A stretch of 64,000 nt of DNA, taken from the NCBI GenBank assembly GCA_943787265.1, contig CALSLT010000027.1:248001-312000 (forward strand), given 5' to 3'. Under the pieces are notes generated by a model. The model was not told the origin of the DNA, did not search any database, and was given only the letters and a program-made list of their open reading frames with translations. Below are positions 32,349 through 41,272 of the stretch, piece by piece. Each line of letters starts with the position of its first letter. The stretch's first letter is position 1. This DNA is from an uncultured Planctomycetaceae bacterium. Lineage in GTDB: Bacteria; Planctomycetota; Planctomycetia; Planctomycetales; Planctomycetaceae. The position numbers and the translations under genes are program-made.

Positions 32349-34832
32349 TCAATGGTTAAACAGAAACTCGCGGCTGTTGATCAGTGCCCAGAGGATATCT
32401 TCAAAGCCCTGCTGTGGCGACTCGGCGGTTTCGACGTGCGAGACGGCGTCCGCAACTTCGGCGTCAGACGGCGGACGGCTGAACGTGACGAGGTACAGCT
32501 CGCGGACTGCGTCTTCGGGCGGTGTTTTGTTTTTGATGAAACCGGCGATGCGATTTGTCTTGTCGGTGAGCTTTCGCTGGATCACGTCGCCGTTTACCAG
32601 GTGTAGAACTGCGGCGAGGTTCGGGGTACTGGTGCGTTCGCACTCGCAGGCGATAACCCGTTTCGGCCGGCCGGTCGTGTCCAGGAAGTACGACGGGAAG
32701 TTGGAATCTGGTAACTCGATCGCGCGAGTTCCGAGCGGAACTCCTGAGAAACGTTCCTGAGTTCCGGCTGCGTCGTCGATTCCGTCAAGCAGAACCTCAG
32801 CCGGCAACCGCTTCACGTTGTAGTGAAGGTAAAGCCGCGTGTCCGTCGCGTTTTCCGCCAGCGGACTGGAAGCAAGCTGGTAAACGCGGCTGGTCATGAT
32901 GTTCCGCATGAGCCGCCGCTGGTCGAACCCGTTGTTCGCAAAGTCGGCCGCGAGCGCGTCGAACAAAGCCGGCACGGACGCGGGATTCGTTTCGCGCAGA
33001 TCGTCGATCGGCTCGACGAGTCCAGTCCCCATGAAGTAACCCCAGACGCGGTTGACGATGTTTCGCGAGAAGAGTCGGTTGTCTTTCGAAGTCAGCCAGT
33101 CGGCCAGCGGACGTCTCAAGTCTCGGACGCCATCAAGGTCAGCGGGCTCGCTTTGCAGCGGCGTTGGCTCCATCGTTTGCCGAGTCCGAGGATGCCTGAT
33201 CGACCCAGAACTTTTGAGCATGACGACCGTGTCGCGGCCGAGAGCTCCGAAGTCTGTGCTCCCCTTCGTCCCGACACGCGTAAAGAAAGCGGCGAGACCG
33301 TAGTAGTCAGCCTGGCTGTAAACTTCGAACGGATGGTGGTGACACTTCGCGCATTGCAGACGGACTCCCAGGAAAACCTGAGCGGTCGTCTCGGCGAGGT
33401 CCGTTGGCGTTGTTGCAATCTTGAAATAGTTGGCCGGGCCGTTGGCATAGATTGACCCTTGAGCTGTCACGATCTCGCTGACGAACTGGTCGAACGGTTT
33501 GTTCTCGCGGAACGACGCCCGCATCCAGTTGTACAGAGCCCACATGCCGCCGTCGCCGACTTTGTTTCGGTTGTTCCGCAGCAGGTCACCCCATTTCAGT
33601 GCCCAGTACGCGGACCAGTCGCTGACGTAAATGTCCCGAGCGGAATCCCCGGTCAGGCCGAGCAGTTCATCGACAAGCTGCTCCCTTTTGTCCGGCTTGT
33701 CGGACAAAAGGAACGCTTCGACTTTCTCTCGACTCGGCAGCGTGCCGATGGAATCCAGAAATGCTCGCCGAATGAAAACTTCGTCCGAGCAAAGGCCCGC
33801 CGGGATGACTCCGAGCTTCTGCCAGTGCTCCTTCACGGCCTCGTCGACAAAGTTCTGCACGACAAAGTCAGACAGGTCGGCATCGGTTCGGTGAGGCTGC
33901 ATCGCCATCGACACTTTCGCCTGCCCCTGAAACCTCACCATGATCGCCGCCTGCCCGGGACCAACGGCTGAAACAAGACCAAACCGATCGACCGTCGCCA
34001 CGCCTTCGCCCATGCTGTCGTAAAGTGCCAGGTGCGTGACGTCGCGAGTTGCCCCGTCGTCATAAGTCGCAACGACACGAAGCTGCTGCGAATCGCCTTT
34101 GGAGTAGACTCGCTGTTCTGGAGAAATCGACATACCGACGACATGGGGATCCGTCTTCGCTGTTCCCGAGGCTCCGGTTGTCAGCCAGTCGAGCATCTGG
34201 TCGTACTCGAACGAACCAACTTTGAAGCGCTGCCCGCCGCCGTGCGAAACCTGAAGCGTCGCCTTCTTAAGAATCAGACTGCTGGCCGGTTCAACAAACG
34301 AAACCCGTCGCTGATGCCAGTCCCGCACGAACTGCGGATGATCCTGCTCGGGAGCGTAGCCAAATAACGACAACTTGAATTCGCCCTTGCCATACTGTGA
34401 CGCATGACACGCTCCCTGGTTGCAGCCGGTTTTGCTGAGAATCGGAACGATGTCGCGAGCAAAATTCGTGGTGGCTTTCTCGAACCCGGACACCTTCGCA
34501 GGAACTCGCACCGTGTTCTTGCCATGCGAGACAACGACCGTCGCCTCGCCATTCGCCAGCGGCCTCAACCGCCCGGCAGGATCAATTGCCAGCACAGACG
34601 CAGGCTCAACGGTGAAACTAACCTGTCGCGTAAGATCGTCGACCCGCTCCAACGAGCGATCGGTCACTTGAAACTGCAACCGATCGAGTCGGCCGGTCAG
34701 TTCAATCGATGAAGGTTCAACCGTAAACCCGGGTGACGCAGAATTGTCGGCTGCGAGGGAATTCGCAGCAGCGAAAACAACGATCGTCAGCACGGGCACA
34801 AACGGAATCGGCAGGGACGAGGCTCGATGCAT
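32349..34832 (-). CDS. Planctomycete DUF1549/DUF1553 protein with Big_2-like domain
   Basis: About 828 residues from the ATG at 34832, which has GAGG 7 bases upstream and starts a clean signal peptide (MHRASSLPIPFVPVLTIVVF, then AAANSLAAD). The frame is open a further 222 bases but without signal features. Order: Ig-like Big_2 segment (EPASVLAIDPAGRLRPLANG), a cytochrome-like motif CNQGACHASQYGKG near 135, another Ig-like repeat (YSKGDSQQLRVVATYDDG), DUF1549 with CAKCHHHPFEVYSQADYYG, and DUF1553 to the C-terminus (ending EDILWALINSREFLFNH). Divergent from a DUF1501 gene 276 bases away, the standard genomic pairing of these families in planctomycetes. Function unknown; the two CXXCH-like sites suggest heme. 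Confidence 0.88.
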   Translation of the reverse strand: MHRASSLPIPFVPVLTIVVFAAANSLAADNSASPGFTVEPSSIELTGRLDRLQFQVTDRSLERVDDLTRQVSFTVEPASVLAIDPAGRLRPLANGEATVVVSHGKNTVRVPAKVSGFEKATTNFARDIVPILSKTGCNQGACHASQYGKGEFKLSLFGYAPEQDHPQFVRDWHQRRVSFVEPASSLILKKATLQVSHGGGQRFKVGSFEYDQMLDWLTTGASGTAKTDPHVVGMSISPEQRVYSKGDSQQLRVVATYDDGATRDVTHLALYDSMGEGVATVDRFGLVSAVGPGQAAIMVRFQGQAKVSMAMQPHRTDADLSDFVVQNFVDEAVKEHWQKLGVIPAGLCSDEVFIRRAFLDSIGTLPSREKVEAFLLSDKPDKREQLVDELLGLTGDSARDIYVSDWSAYWALKWGDLLRNNRNKVGDGGMWALYNWMRASFRENKPFDQFVSEIVTAQGSIYANGPANYFKIATTPTDLAETTAQVFLGVRLQCAKCHHHPFEVYSQADYYGLAAFFTRVGTKGSTDFGALGRDTVVMLKSSGSIRHPRTRQTMEPTPLQSEPADLDGVRDLRRPLADWLTSKDNRLFSRNIVNRVWGYFMGTGLVEPIDDLRETNPASVPALFDALAADFANNGFDQRRLMRNIMTSRVYQLASSPLAENATDTRLYLHYNVKRLPAEVLLDGIDDAAGTQERFSGVPLGTRAIELPDSNFPSYFLDTTGRPKRVIACECERTSTPNLAAVLHLVNGDVIQRKLTDKTNRIAGFIKNKTPPEDAVRELYLVTFSRPPSDAEVADAVSHVETAESPQQGFEDILWALINSREFLFNH

Positions 34833-35107
34833 GATGCACCTCGTAGTTGAGGAGGGACGTGGGGAAGACCGACAGCATATCCAACGGCAGGTCGCTCGGA
34901 AACAAGGAAGCAGGCTTTCTCCATTCTGCATGACCGCTTCTGACCTCTGCGCTGCAGTTTTTGAAGACAGCCTTTGCTGTGTGCCGATGACGAGGTAGCA
35001 TCGAATGCTTCGAAAGCAGCAACGCGACGCTCTTACGCCGTGCTCCCGCCTCAACGTTTTCCCCCGTTCCCTCGATGCTGTCCCGCCTGAGTCTCAGAGG
35101 TCCCTCC

Positions 35108-36445
35108 ATGCTTAACTTGTTCTCTGCTCAACGCTCTGATTGCGAACGCAAACGTCGCCGGGAATTCATGGTCGATGTTGGATCGCTCAGTGCCCTCGGC
35201 CTGACGCTGCCGCAGCTTCTACAGGCGGAGGCTGAAGCCTCAGGTTCATCAGCCGGCAACTCCAAACGAGGCGACACAAACTGCATCCTGATCTGGACCC
35301 GCGGAGGCACCAGCCACCACGACACACTGGACCCGAAACCTGAAGCCGGCGCGGACGTGCGAGGCGACTTTGGAGTCATCGACACCGCTCTGCCAGGAAT
35401 TCAGTTCACCGACCAGATGCCGCACTTCGCAAAAGAGCTGAACCGTTACACGGTCATGCGGAATCTGAATCCGAAGAACGGCAGCCACTCAACCGCCGAC
35501 GCCATCATGATGTCCGGTCGAAAGTTCAATCCGGCGATCACGTACCCCTGTTACGGATCGGTCGTCTCGAAAGAGTTGGCCGCGAAGAACGCTCTACCCT
35601 CGTTCATCCAACTCGGCACGAACGTCGACCAACGCTTCAACGGTGGACTGGCCGGCTACCTGGGTCTTCAACACAACGCGTTCGTCGTTCCCGACGATCC
35701 GAGCAGCAGCAAGTTCTCAGTTCGAGACGTATCGCTGCCAAACGGTCTGACTTCAGAACGAATCAGTCGACGCCGTGAAGCGCTGTTGAAAATCGACACG
35801 CTTCAACGAGATCTCGAAACACGACCGGACGCGCTGCAGGCCATCGACTCGTACTACGAAAATGCTTTCAGCATGATTACGTCGGCGTCGACAAAGACCG
35901 CTTTCGATCTTGACCAGGAAGATAAAAAAACTCGCGACGCCTACGGACAGCACAACCTCGGCCAAAGCTGCCTGCTCGCGCGACGGCTGATCGAATCGGG
36001 CTGCCGATTCGTGACTGTCACCAGCGGAGGCTGGGACACTCACCGAGACAACTTCAATGGCCTGAAGAAACTCCTGCCGCCACTCGACCAGGCATGGCCG
36101 GCCTTACTGACTGACCTGGAAGATCGCGGCTTGCTGGAAAACACGTTCGTCGTCTGGCTGACCGACTTCGGACGAACTCCGATCATCAACTCGGCCGCCG
36201 GACGAGACCACTGGTCAACGGCCAGCATCGCCACCTTTGCCGGTGCCGGCGTGCAAGGCGGACAGATTCTCGGCAAGACAGACGAAACCGGAGCACGACC
36301 GGTCGGCAAGGAATACTACCCGGAAGACATCGCCGCGACGGTCTATCGCAAGCTCGGCATCCCACTCGACACACACCATGTTGCCCCCGACGGCCGCCCC
36401 ATCCGCCTCTGCATCGGCGAGCCCGTCCCCGAACTGATGAGCTAA
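35108..36445 (+). CDS. DUF1501 protein (sulfatase-like fold), Tat-type N-terminus
   Basis: 445 residues from the ATG at 35108 (GAGG upstream); an in-frame ATG at 35075 is possible. The N-terminus has a twin-arginine-like start RRREFMVDVGSLSALGL. DUF1501 motifs: LIWTRGGTSHHDTLDPKP, MPHFAKELNRYTVMRNL, GSHSTADAIMMSGRKFNP, TSGGWDTHRDN and WLTDFGRTPIIN with GRDHW. The family belongs to the alkaline phosphatase/sulfatase fold, but the function is unknown. It is divergent from the DUF1549/1553 gene and the two probably act together at the cell surface. A strong terminator follows. Confidence 0.9.
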   Translation: MLNLFSAQRSDCERKRRREFMVDVGSLSALGLTLPQLLQAEAEASGSSAGNSKRGDTNCILIWTRGGTSHHDTLDPKPEAGADVRGDFGVIDTALPGIQFTDQMPHFAKELNRYTVMRNLNPKNGSHSTADAIMMSGRKFNPAITYPCYGSVVSKELAAKNALPSFIQLGTNVDQRFNGGLAGYLGLQHNAFVVPDDPSSSKFSVRDVSLPNGLTSERISRRREALLKIDTLQRDLETRPDALQAIDSYYENAFSMITSASTKTAFDLDQEDKKTRDAYGQHNLGQSCLLARRLIESGCRFVTVTSGGWDTHRDNFNGLKKLLPPLDQAWPALLTDLEDRGLLENTFVVWLTDFGRTPIINSAAGRDHWSTASIATFAGAGVQGGQILGKTDETGARPVGKEYYPEDIAATVYRKLGIPLDTHHVAPDGRPIRLCIGEPVPELMS

Positions 36446-36472
36446 CCACTGCGAGTATCGAAATTCAGCATC

Positions 36473-36508
36473 GAAAGCCCGTCCCCAATGGGACGGGCTT
36501 TCTTGTTT
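36473..36508 (+). terminator. Rho-independent terminator
   Basis: A 13-base perfect stem GAAAGCCCGTCCC (36473-36485) with GGGACGGGCTTTC (36490-36502) around CAAT, followed by TTGTTTTC. It ends the DUF1501 transcript. Confidence 0.9.
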
Positions 36509-36629
36509 TCAAGGCATAATTCTGTGCTGTGGACTCACCATTCGAATCGCTTCTTGACAGCTTGAAGGCCTGCGGAAAGCATACGCGTGATGGAGTGTCG
36601 CCCGGCCGTTTCTGCAGAATGGAGTCGTG

Positions 36630-38777
36630 ATGAGTAACGTGTTTCGTTTCGAAGAGCTGGATGGGCAGATTGGCCTGCTGACGATTGATGCACCGGGCAA
36701 GAAAGTGAACACGCTTGGCCGCGTTGTCATGGAGGAATTGTCCGGCATCGTCGACGACCTTGAAAAACGCGACGACCTGCAGGGGCTTCTTCTAAACAGT
36801 GGCAAGCCAGGACAGTTCATCGCCGGAGCTGATCTCAACGAACTCGGAGCCCTGGCAACGGCAACTCGTGAGGAAGTGCTCGAAGCAGTCGGAGCGGGAC
36901 ACTCGCTGTTTTCACGAATCAGCAAGCTGCCATTTCCGACGGTCGCTCTCGTCGACGGAGCGTGCATGGGCGGCGGCACGGAATTGATCCTGTCGTTCGA
37001 TGAGCGAATCGTCTCGGCGGGAAAAACAAAGATTGCTCTGCCCGAAGTCAACGTCGGACTGATCCCTGGCTGGGGAGGAACTCAACGATTGCCTCGCCTG
37101 ACGGGAATTCACCACGCCATTTCGATGATCACTTCCGGAGCTCCTCAGGATCCCAAAACCTGCGTGGGTTGCGGACTGGCGTTTGACGCCGTCCCCGCTG
37201 ATCAGCTCCTCGACGAAGGCCGACGAGTGATCGGCATCCTGCGTGATGGCGATCTGTGGAAAGAGAATCGAAAGAAACGATCGCAGCCGCTCGGACTGAC
37301 AGACGATCAGATGGCATTCGCGTTTGCAGTTTCCGAAGGTGGCGTGCGAGGCAAAACGAAAGGCCAGTATCCAGCTCCACTCGCCGCTTTGAAGGCGATC
37401 AAAGAAGGAATCAATCTACCGCTGGAAGATGGCCTGAAGGTCGAACAGGAAGTTTCGCTGGACGTGGTTGGCTCGACAATCTCAGCCAACCTGATCGGCG
37501 TTTTCTTCATGAACACTCACGTCGGCAAAGATCCCGGCTTCGGCGGCACGAGTTCAAAGCCCAAAAACGTCAGCCGAGTCGGCGTACTCGGCACCGGCCA
37601 GATGGGAGCAGGCATCGCCACGGCACATTGCCGTCGCGGCGTGCCGGCCACGATGGTCGACATTAACGAAGAACGACTCGGCTGGGGCATGGCCGCCGCT
37701 AAGAAAGTCATCGACTCGCGGCTCAAAATTGGACGAGCCACTCACGACGACATGTCGAACATGCTCGGCCTGCTCAGCACGGCGACTTCGAAAACGGCAT
37801 TCTCAGACTGCGACGTCGTCGTCGAGGCAATCACCGAAAACGAAGAACTGAAAACCGCTTCGTACAAAGAGCTTGCTCCCGTCCTGCGAGACGACGCGAT
37901 CCTGGCCAGCAACACGTCGACGATCTCGATCACACGCATGGCCGAATCAACTCCGAATCCCAGCCGGTTTGTCGGGATGCACTTCTTCTACCCAGTCGAC
38001 CGAATGCAGCTTGTCGAAGTGATCCGCGGCGAAAAGACCGACGACGAAACTGTGGAAACTGTCGTTGCACTCGCACGGAAGATTGGCAAGACGCCGATCG
38101 TCATGAAGGACTGTCCTGGCTTCCTCGTCAACCGAGTTCTGCTTCCGTACATGAACGAGTCGCTGCTTCTGCTTTGCGAAGGAGCGTCGATGGACGACAT
38201 CGACAAAGCGGCCTCCCGATTCGGCATGCCGATGGGACCGATCGCTCTGCACGATCTGGTCGGAACGGATGTCGCCATGTTTGCCGGCAAAGTTGTGTCC
38301 GAAGCCTTCTCGGATCGAGCCGACATGTGCCCGCTTCTGGAAGACATCGTCCAGGCCGGGCGTCTCGGCAAGAAGGCGGGCAAAGGCTTCCGTCAGTACG
38401 TCGGCCCGAAAGGCAAACCCGCGCCGGATCCTGACTTCACGGAATTTCTGGAAAAGCATCGAACGAACTCGAAGGAGTTCTCTCAGGAGGAAATCACAAA
38501 CCGCCTGTTCCTGCCGATGCTGCTCGAAGCGACCCGAGTCCTGGAAGACGGCATCGTCTCCGAACCGACGCACATCGACCTCGGCCTGCTACTCGGCATC
38601 GGTTTCCCGCCGTTCAAAGGCGGAATTCTTCATTGGTGCGACACAGAAGGTGCGGGAGCCATCGTCGACCGACTCGAACAGTTTGCCGACTTTGGCAAGC
38701 GTTTCGAAGCAACCGACTCGCTGAAACAAATGGCTTCGTCCGGCGAAAAGTATTTCCGCTTGAGCAATGTTGCATAG
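36630..38777 (+). CDS. Bifunctional enoyl-CoA hydratase / 3-hydroxyacyl-CoA dehydrogenase (FadJ/FadB type)
   Basis: 715 residues. ATG at 36630 with GGAG 7 bases upstream; the GTG three bases earlier is less likely. The N-terminal crotonase domain (1-~190) has GQFIAGADLNELG and MGGGTELILSFDER (oxyanion and catalytic region), then PEVNVGLIPGWGGTQRLPRL. The NAD-binding 3-hydroxyacyl-CoA dehydrogenase domain starts GVLGTGQMGAGIA (about 318) with NTSTISITRMAE and HFFYPVDRMQLVEVI (catalytic His), and the C-terminal dimer domain has MKDCPGFLVNRVLLPYMNES. It performs the second and third steps of fatty acid beta-oxidation. A thiolase partner is not adjacent. Confidence 0.92.
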   Translation: MSNVFRFEELDGQIGLLTIDAPGKKVNTLGRVVMEELSGIVDDLEKRDDLQGLLLNSGKPGQFIAGADLNELGALATATREEVLEAVGAGHSLFSRISKLPFPTVALVDGACMGGGTELILSFDERIVSAGKTKIALPEVNVGLIPGWGGTQRLPRLTGIHHAISMITSGAPQDPKTCVGCGLAFDAVPADQLLDEGRRVIGILRDGDLWKENRKKRSQPLGLTDDQMAFAFAVSEGGVRGKTKGQYPAPLAALKAIKEGINLPLEDGLKVEQEVSLDVVGSTISANLIGVFFMNTHVGKDPGFGGTSSKPKNVSRVGVLGTGQMGAGIATAHCRRGVPATMVDINEERLGWGMAAAKKVIDSRLKIGRATHDDMSNMLGLLSTATSKTAFSDCDVVVEAITENEELKTASYKELAPVLRDDAILASNTSTISITRMAESTPNPSRFVGMHFFYPVDRMQLVEVIRGEKTDDETVETVVALARKIGKTPIVMKDCPGFLVNRVLLPYMNESLLLLCEGASMDDIDKAASRFGMPMGPIALHDLVGTDVAMFAGKVVSEAFSDRADMCPLLEDIVQAGRLGKKAGKGFRQYVGPKGKPAPDPDFTEFLEKHRTNSKEFSQEEITNRLFLPMLLEATRVLEDGIVSEPTHIDLGLLLGIGFPPFKGGILHWCDTEGAGAIVDRLEQFADFGKRFEATDSLKQMASSGEKYFRLSNVA

Positions 38778-38829
38778 GCCACAAACTGCTCCGCAATTCA
38801 AGCTCGACAGGCTTGCTCAACAGTCGCGG

Positions 38830-39000
38830 AACGTCAATTTCGATGCCGAGAAACTTGCGCATCCAGACGTAAAACGCTCTCGAAAGACGGCGTTAGTGTC
38901 GGACGACGACGGAGCGACTAGGAAAGCCGGGCTGCTGCAGGATGAACGCGAGTCGTCGTATCTCGACGGTATTCGGGCGGAAGACTGCACGCTGTTCGTC
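38830..39000 (+). pseudogene. Decayed internal-deletion copy of the adjacent sialidase gene
   Basis: Two blocks match the intact sialidase at 39568-40929 with high identity by eye. 38830-38885 corresponds to about 40156-40210 (NVNFDAEKLAHPDVKRS versus NVKFDAEELAQPEVDRS), and 38890-39000 to about 40633-40743 (VSDDDGATRKAGLL versus VSDDDGATWKGGLL). The ~420 bases between the blocks are missing at the junction near 38887. The Trp of the Asp-box is lost and no start or signal peptide is present. The frame ends shortly after at 39036. It is a gene remnant, not a small gene. Confidence 0.8.
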
Positions 39001-39119
39001 AGCCAAGTGTGGCTGATTTCATTGGAGCAACAGTAGTAAGCTTGCCGTCATTTGGCAGTTGATTAGACTGATTAAGTAAACTGATCCGTATACCCATTAA
39101 TTTGAGACTGCGACGACCC

Positions 39120-39560
39120 ATGCCGATGTCAAAACCGGTACCGTATGGCGAGACGCTCCAGATGCGGCTGCGAGCGGCGTATTTCGCCCTGCATCGTCAT
39201 TCGAATCGACACTTCCTGCAGTTCGAGACGACGGCCGATCAGTACGTGTTGTTGTCTTATCTTGCGGAAGAAGACGGCATCACACAGCAGGAGTTGTCGT
39301 CTCGGTGTTCGTCGGATGCGCGGACAATCGGCACAATGATCGAGCTGCTCCAACGCAATGGTCTGGTCGAGCGTCAGCCGCACCCGTCCGACCGCCGCGC
39401 ATGGCAGGTGTTTCTGACCGATACCGGACGGGCACGTCACGCGCAACTCAGGAAGAATTCGGAAGAGATCCGTGATGTCCTCAACGGCGCGCTGGAGCCG
39501 GAAGAACTGGCGACCGTACAGAAGGCACTCGATCGCATAGCAGAGGCGTTTGCCAAGTGA
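39120..39560 (+). CDS. MarR-family transcriptional regulator
   Basis: 146 residues from the ATG at 39120 (an alternate ATG is at 39126; the frame is open to a TTG at 39102). Winged-helix architecture: dimer helix (YFALHRHSNRHFLQFETTADQYVLL), recognition helix (GITQQELSSRCSSDARTIGTMIELLQ, about 62-86) and the wing motif LVERQPHPSDRRAWQVFLT (DxRxxxxxLT). MarR proteins are dimeric repressors or activators that sense small ligands. It ends 7 bases before the sialidase start, so it most likely forms one transcript with it and may regulate it; this is inference. Confidence 0.88.
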   Translation: MPMSKPVPYGETLQMRLRAAYFALHRHSNRHFLQFETTADQYVLLSYLAEEDGITQQELSSRCSSDARTIGTMIELLQRNGLVERQPHPSDRRAWQVFLTDTGRARHAQLRKNSEEIRDVLNGALEPEELATVQKALDRIAEAFAK

Positions 39561-39567
39561 GAACGCA

Positions 39568-40929
39568 ATGAAGACACCGCTTTACGTCCTGATATTCTGT
39601 GTTGTCGCCGTCGCGAGCGAATTCAGCGAAGGTGACGACACAAAGGCGGCGTTGCCAGACCTTGCCTTGCAGCCGCCGTGCGTGCTTACCGATTTTGGTC
39701 CGGATCACGTGAAGAGCTCGCGCGGAGCGCAAGGCGTTCCGGCGATCGAACGCTCGGCTCAGGGACGTCTGTGGGCGGCGTGGTATGCGGGCAGGAGCCA
39801 GCGCGGGGTTGAGAGTTCTTCCAGTTACTGCGTACTCGCGACCAGCGGTGATAATGGTCAGTCGTGGTCGGAGAAGCTGGTCATTCAGCCTCGTCGGCTC
39901 GTTCACACTTACGATCCCTGTCTGTGGATTGATCCGCAGCGGCGGCTGTGGTTTTTCTGGGCTCAAAGCGCCGGTGTGCAGGATGGGCGGATGGGTGTCT
40001 GGGCGATGGTCACCACCGACGCCGACTCGAAGACTCCAAATTGGTCGCAGCCGCGACGGATCGCCAACGGAGTCATGTTGAACAAACCGACGGTCCTGAA
40101 GAACGGCGACTGGCTGCTGCCTGTGGGTTTATGGCGAGACAACACCAACGTGCCGAACGTCAAATTCGATGCCGAGGAACTCGCGCAACCAGAGGTTGAT
40201 CGAAGTGGACGCCGAATGTGCCAATCGGCACCAGGGCCACCGGAAAGCGCTGAGAACAAACACACCCCGCGTGCGTACACGATCGAGATGCTGACTCACG
40301 ACCTCGGCGAAGAACGTGGTTCCAACGTGTATCGATCGACGGATCAGGGCAAGTCGTTCGAACACATCGGTCAGGTCCGCATTCCCGGCACACGAGTCGA
40401 TGAGCACATGATCGTCGAGCGTGGTGACGGCAGCCTGTGGATGCTGCTGCGAAATACAGGCGGAATCGCACGGAGCGTCTCCACCGATGGCGGCCGAACG
40501 TGGAGTGACGGATCTCTCTACCTGCAGGGCCGAATGTTCCGCAACAAACGCTTCTTCATTCGTCGGCTGAACTCCGGAGCGTTACTGATGGTGCGAAACA
40601 ACTCACCGGACGGGAAGCGATCTCACATGACAGCGTTCGTGTCGGACGACGACGGAGCGACGTGGAAAGGCGGGCTGCTATTGGACGAACGAGAGTCGTC
40701 GTATCCCGACGGAATTCAGGCGGAAGACGGCACGCTTTTCATCATCTACGACCACCAGCGTTACACACTCAACCGCGCCGGCAAGCGGGGAGTTGGCTCC
40801 GTCGTGATGGCGACGTTCCGCGAAGCCGACATCCGCGCGGCCCGCGCCGTGACCGATCAAGCGCGTCTACGGAGCGTCATTACACAAATTCAGGACACGG
40901 ACGATACGTCGGGAGCACCGGGGAAATGA
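39568..40929 (+). CDS. Secreted sialidase-like (BNR/Asp-box) glycosidase
   Basis: 453 residues with signal peptide MKTPLYVLIFCVVAVASE. It has a beta-propeller with four Asp-boxes (SxDxGxTW type): SGDNGQSW (about 92), STDQGKSF (about 257), STDGGRTW (about 306) and SDDDGATW (about 360). The catalytic triad cannot be assigned with certainty, so substrate specificity (sialic acid or another anionic sugar) is open. Many planctomycete members of this family are annotated exo-alpha-sialidase without proof. The gene sits next to a remnant of itself (38830) and 7 bases after a MarR gene. Confidence 0.85.
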   Translation: MKTPLYVLIFCVVAVASEFSEGDDTKAALPDLALQPPCVLTDFGPDHVKSSRGAQGVPAIERSAQGRLWAAWYAGRSQRGVESSSSYCVLATSGDNGQSWSEKLVIQPRRLVHTYDPCLWIDPQRRLWFFWAQSAGVQDGRMGVWAMVTTDADSKTPNWSQPRRIANGVMLNKPTVLKNGDWLLPVGLWRDNTNVPNVKFDAEELAQPEVDRSGRRMCQSAPGPPESAENKHTPRAYTIEMLTHDLGEERGSNVYRSTDQGKSFEHIGQVRIPGTRVDEHMIVERGDGSLWMLLRNTGGIARSVSTDGGRTWSDGSLYLQGRMFRNKRFFIRRLNSGALLMVRNNSPDGKRSHMTAFVSDDDGATWKGGLLLDERESSYPDGIQAEDGTLFIIYDHQRYTLNRAGKRGVGSVVMATFREADIRAARAVTDQARLRSVITQIQDTDDTSGAPGK

Positions 40930-41098
40930 AGACCCAACTGTTGCCGCACTGTGGAGTTGCCGAGAAGAGAGACCTGCCCCCGACCTCGCCCCTTTGGTCC
41001 TTTCAAGACAGCATACGCGCACATATCGTTAGCGAAGATCGCCAGTTCCTCGAACGAACAACAGGCGTAATCCAAAAAACAGAAATGCGGACATCATC

Positions 41099-41234
41099 AT
41101 GCTGAGAGAGACAACAATTCGTCTGGTCGTCATTGCAGGTTTTGCGTTGTGCTCGCCGGCTTCAGCCGAGAGAAACGGCCAGATGATGGATCCAGCGTTG
41201 GATAATCCAGAAAAGGAGTGGTGCTATTCGCCCA
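41099..41234 (+). pseudogene. N-terminal fragment of a secreted protein, cut by IS copy 1
   Basis: Starts with a signal peptide (MLRETTIRLVVIAGFALCSP, cleavage near ASAE) followed by NPEKEWCYSP. It then runs into the IS at 41235 and stops within it. The motif DNPEKEWCYS is typical of the start of large secreted planctomycete sugar-active proteins. It is the likely 5' end of the gene whose 3' part resumes at 42522 (see that entry). Confidence 0.75.
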
Positions 41235-41272
41235 TGCGATTGCCCAGTTGGGATGGACACCTGAATTAGTTT

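Noticed and set aside
38767-39036. Small gene of 89 codons after fadJ
   Set aside because: Its two blocks match the sialidase gene with an internal deletion; it is a remnant.
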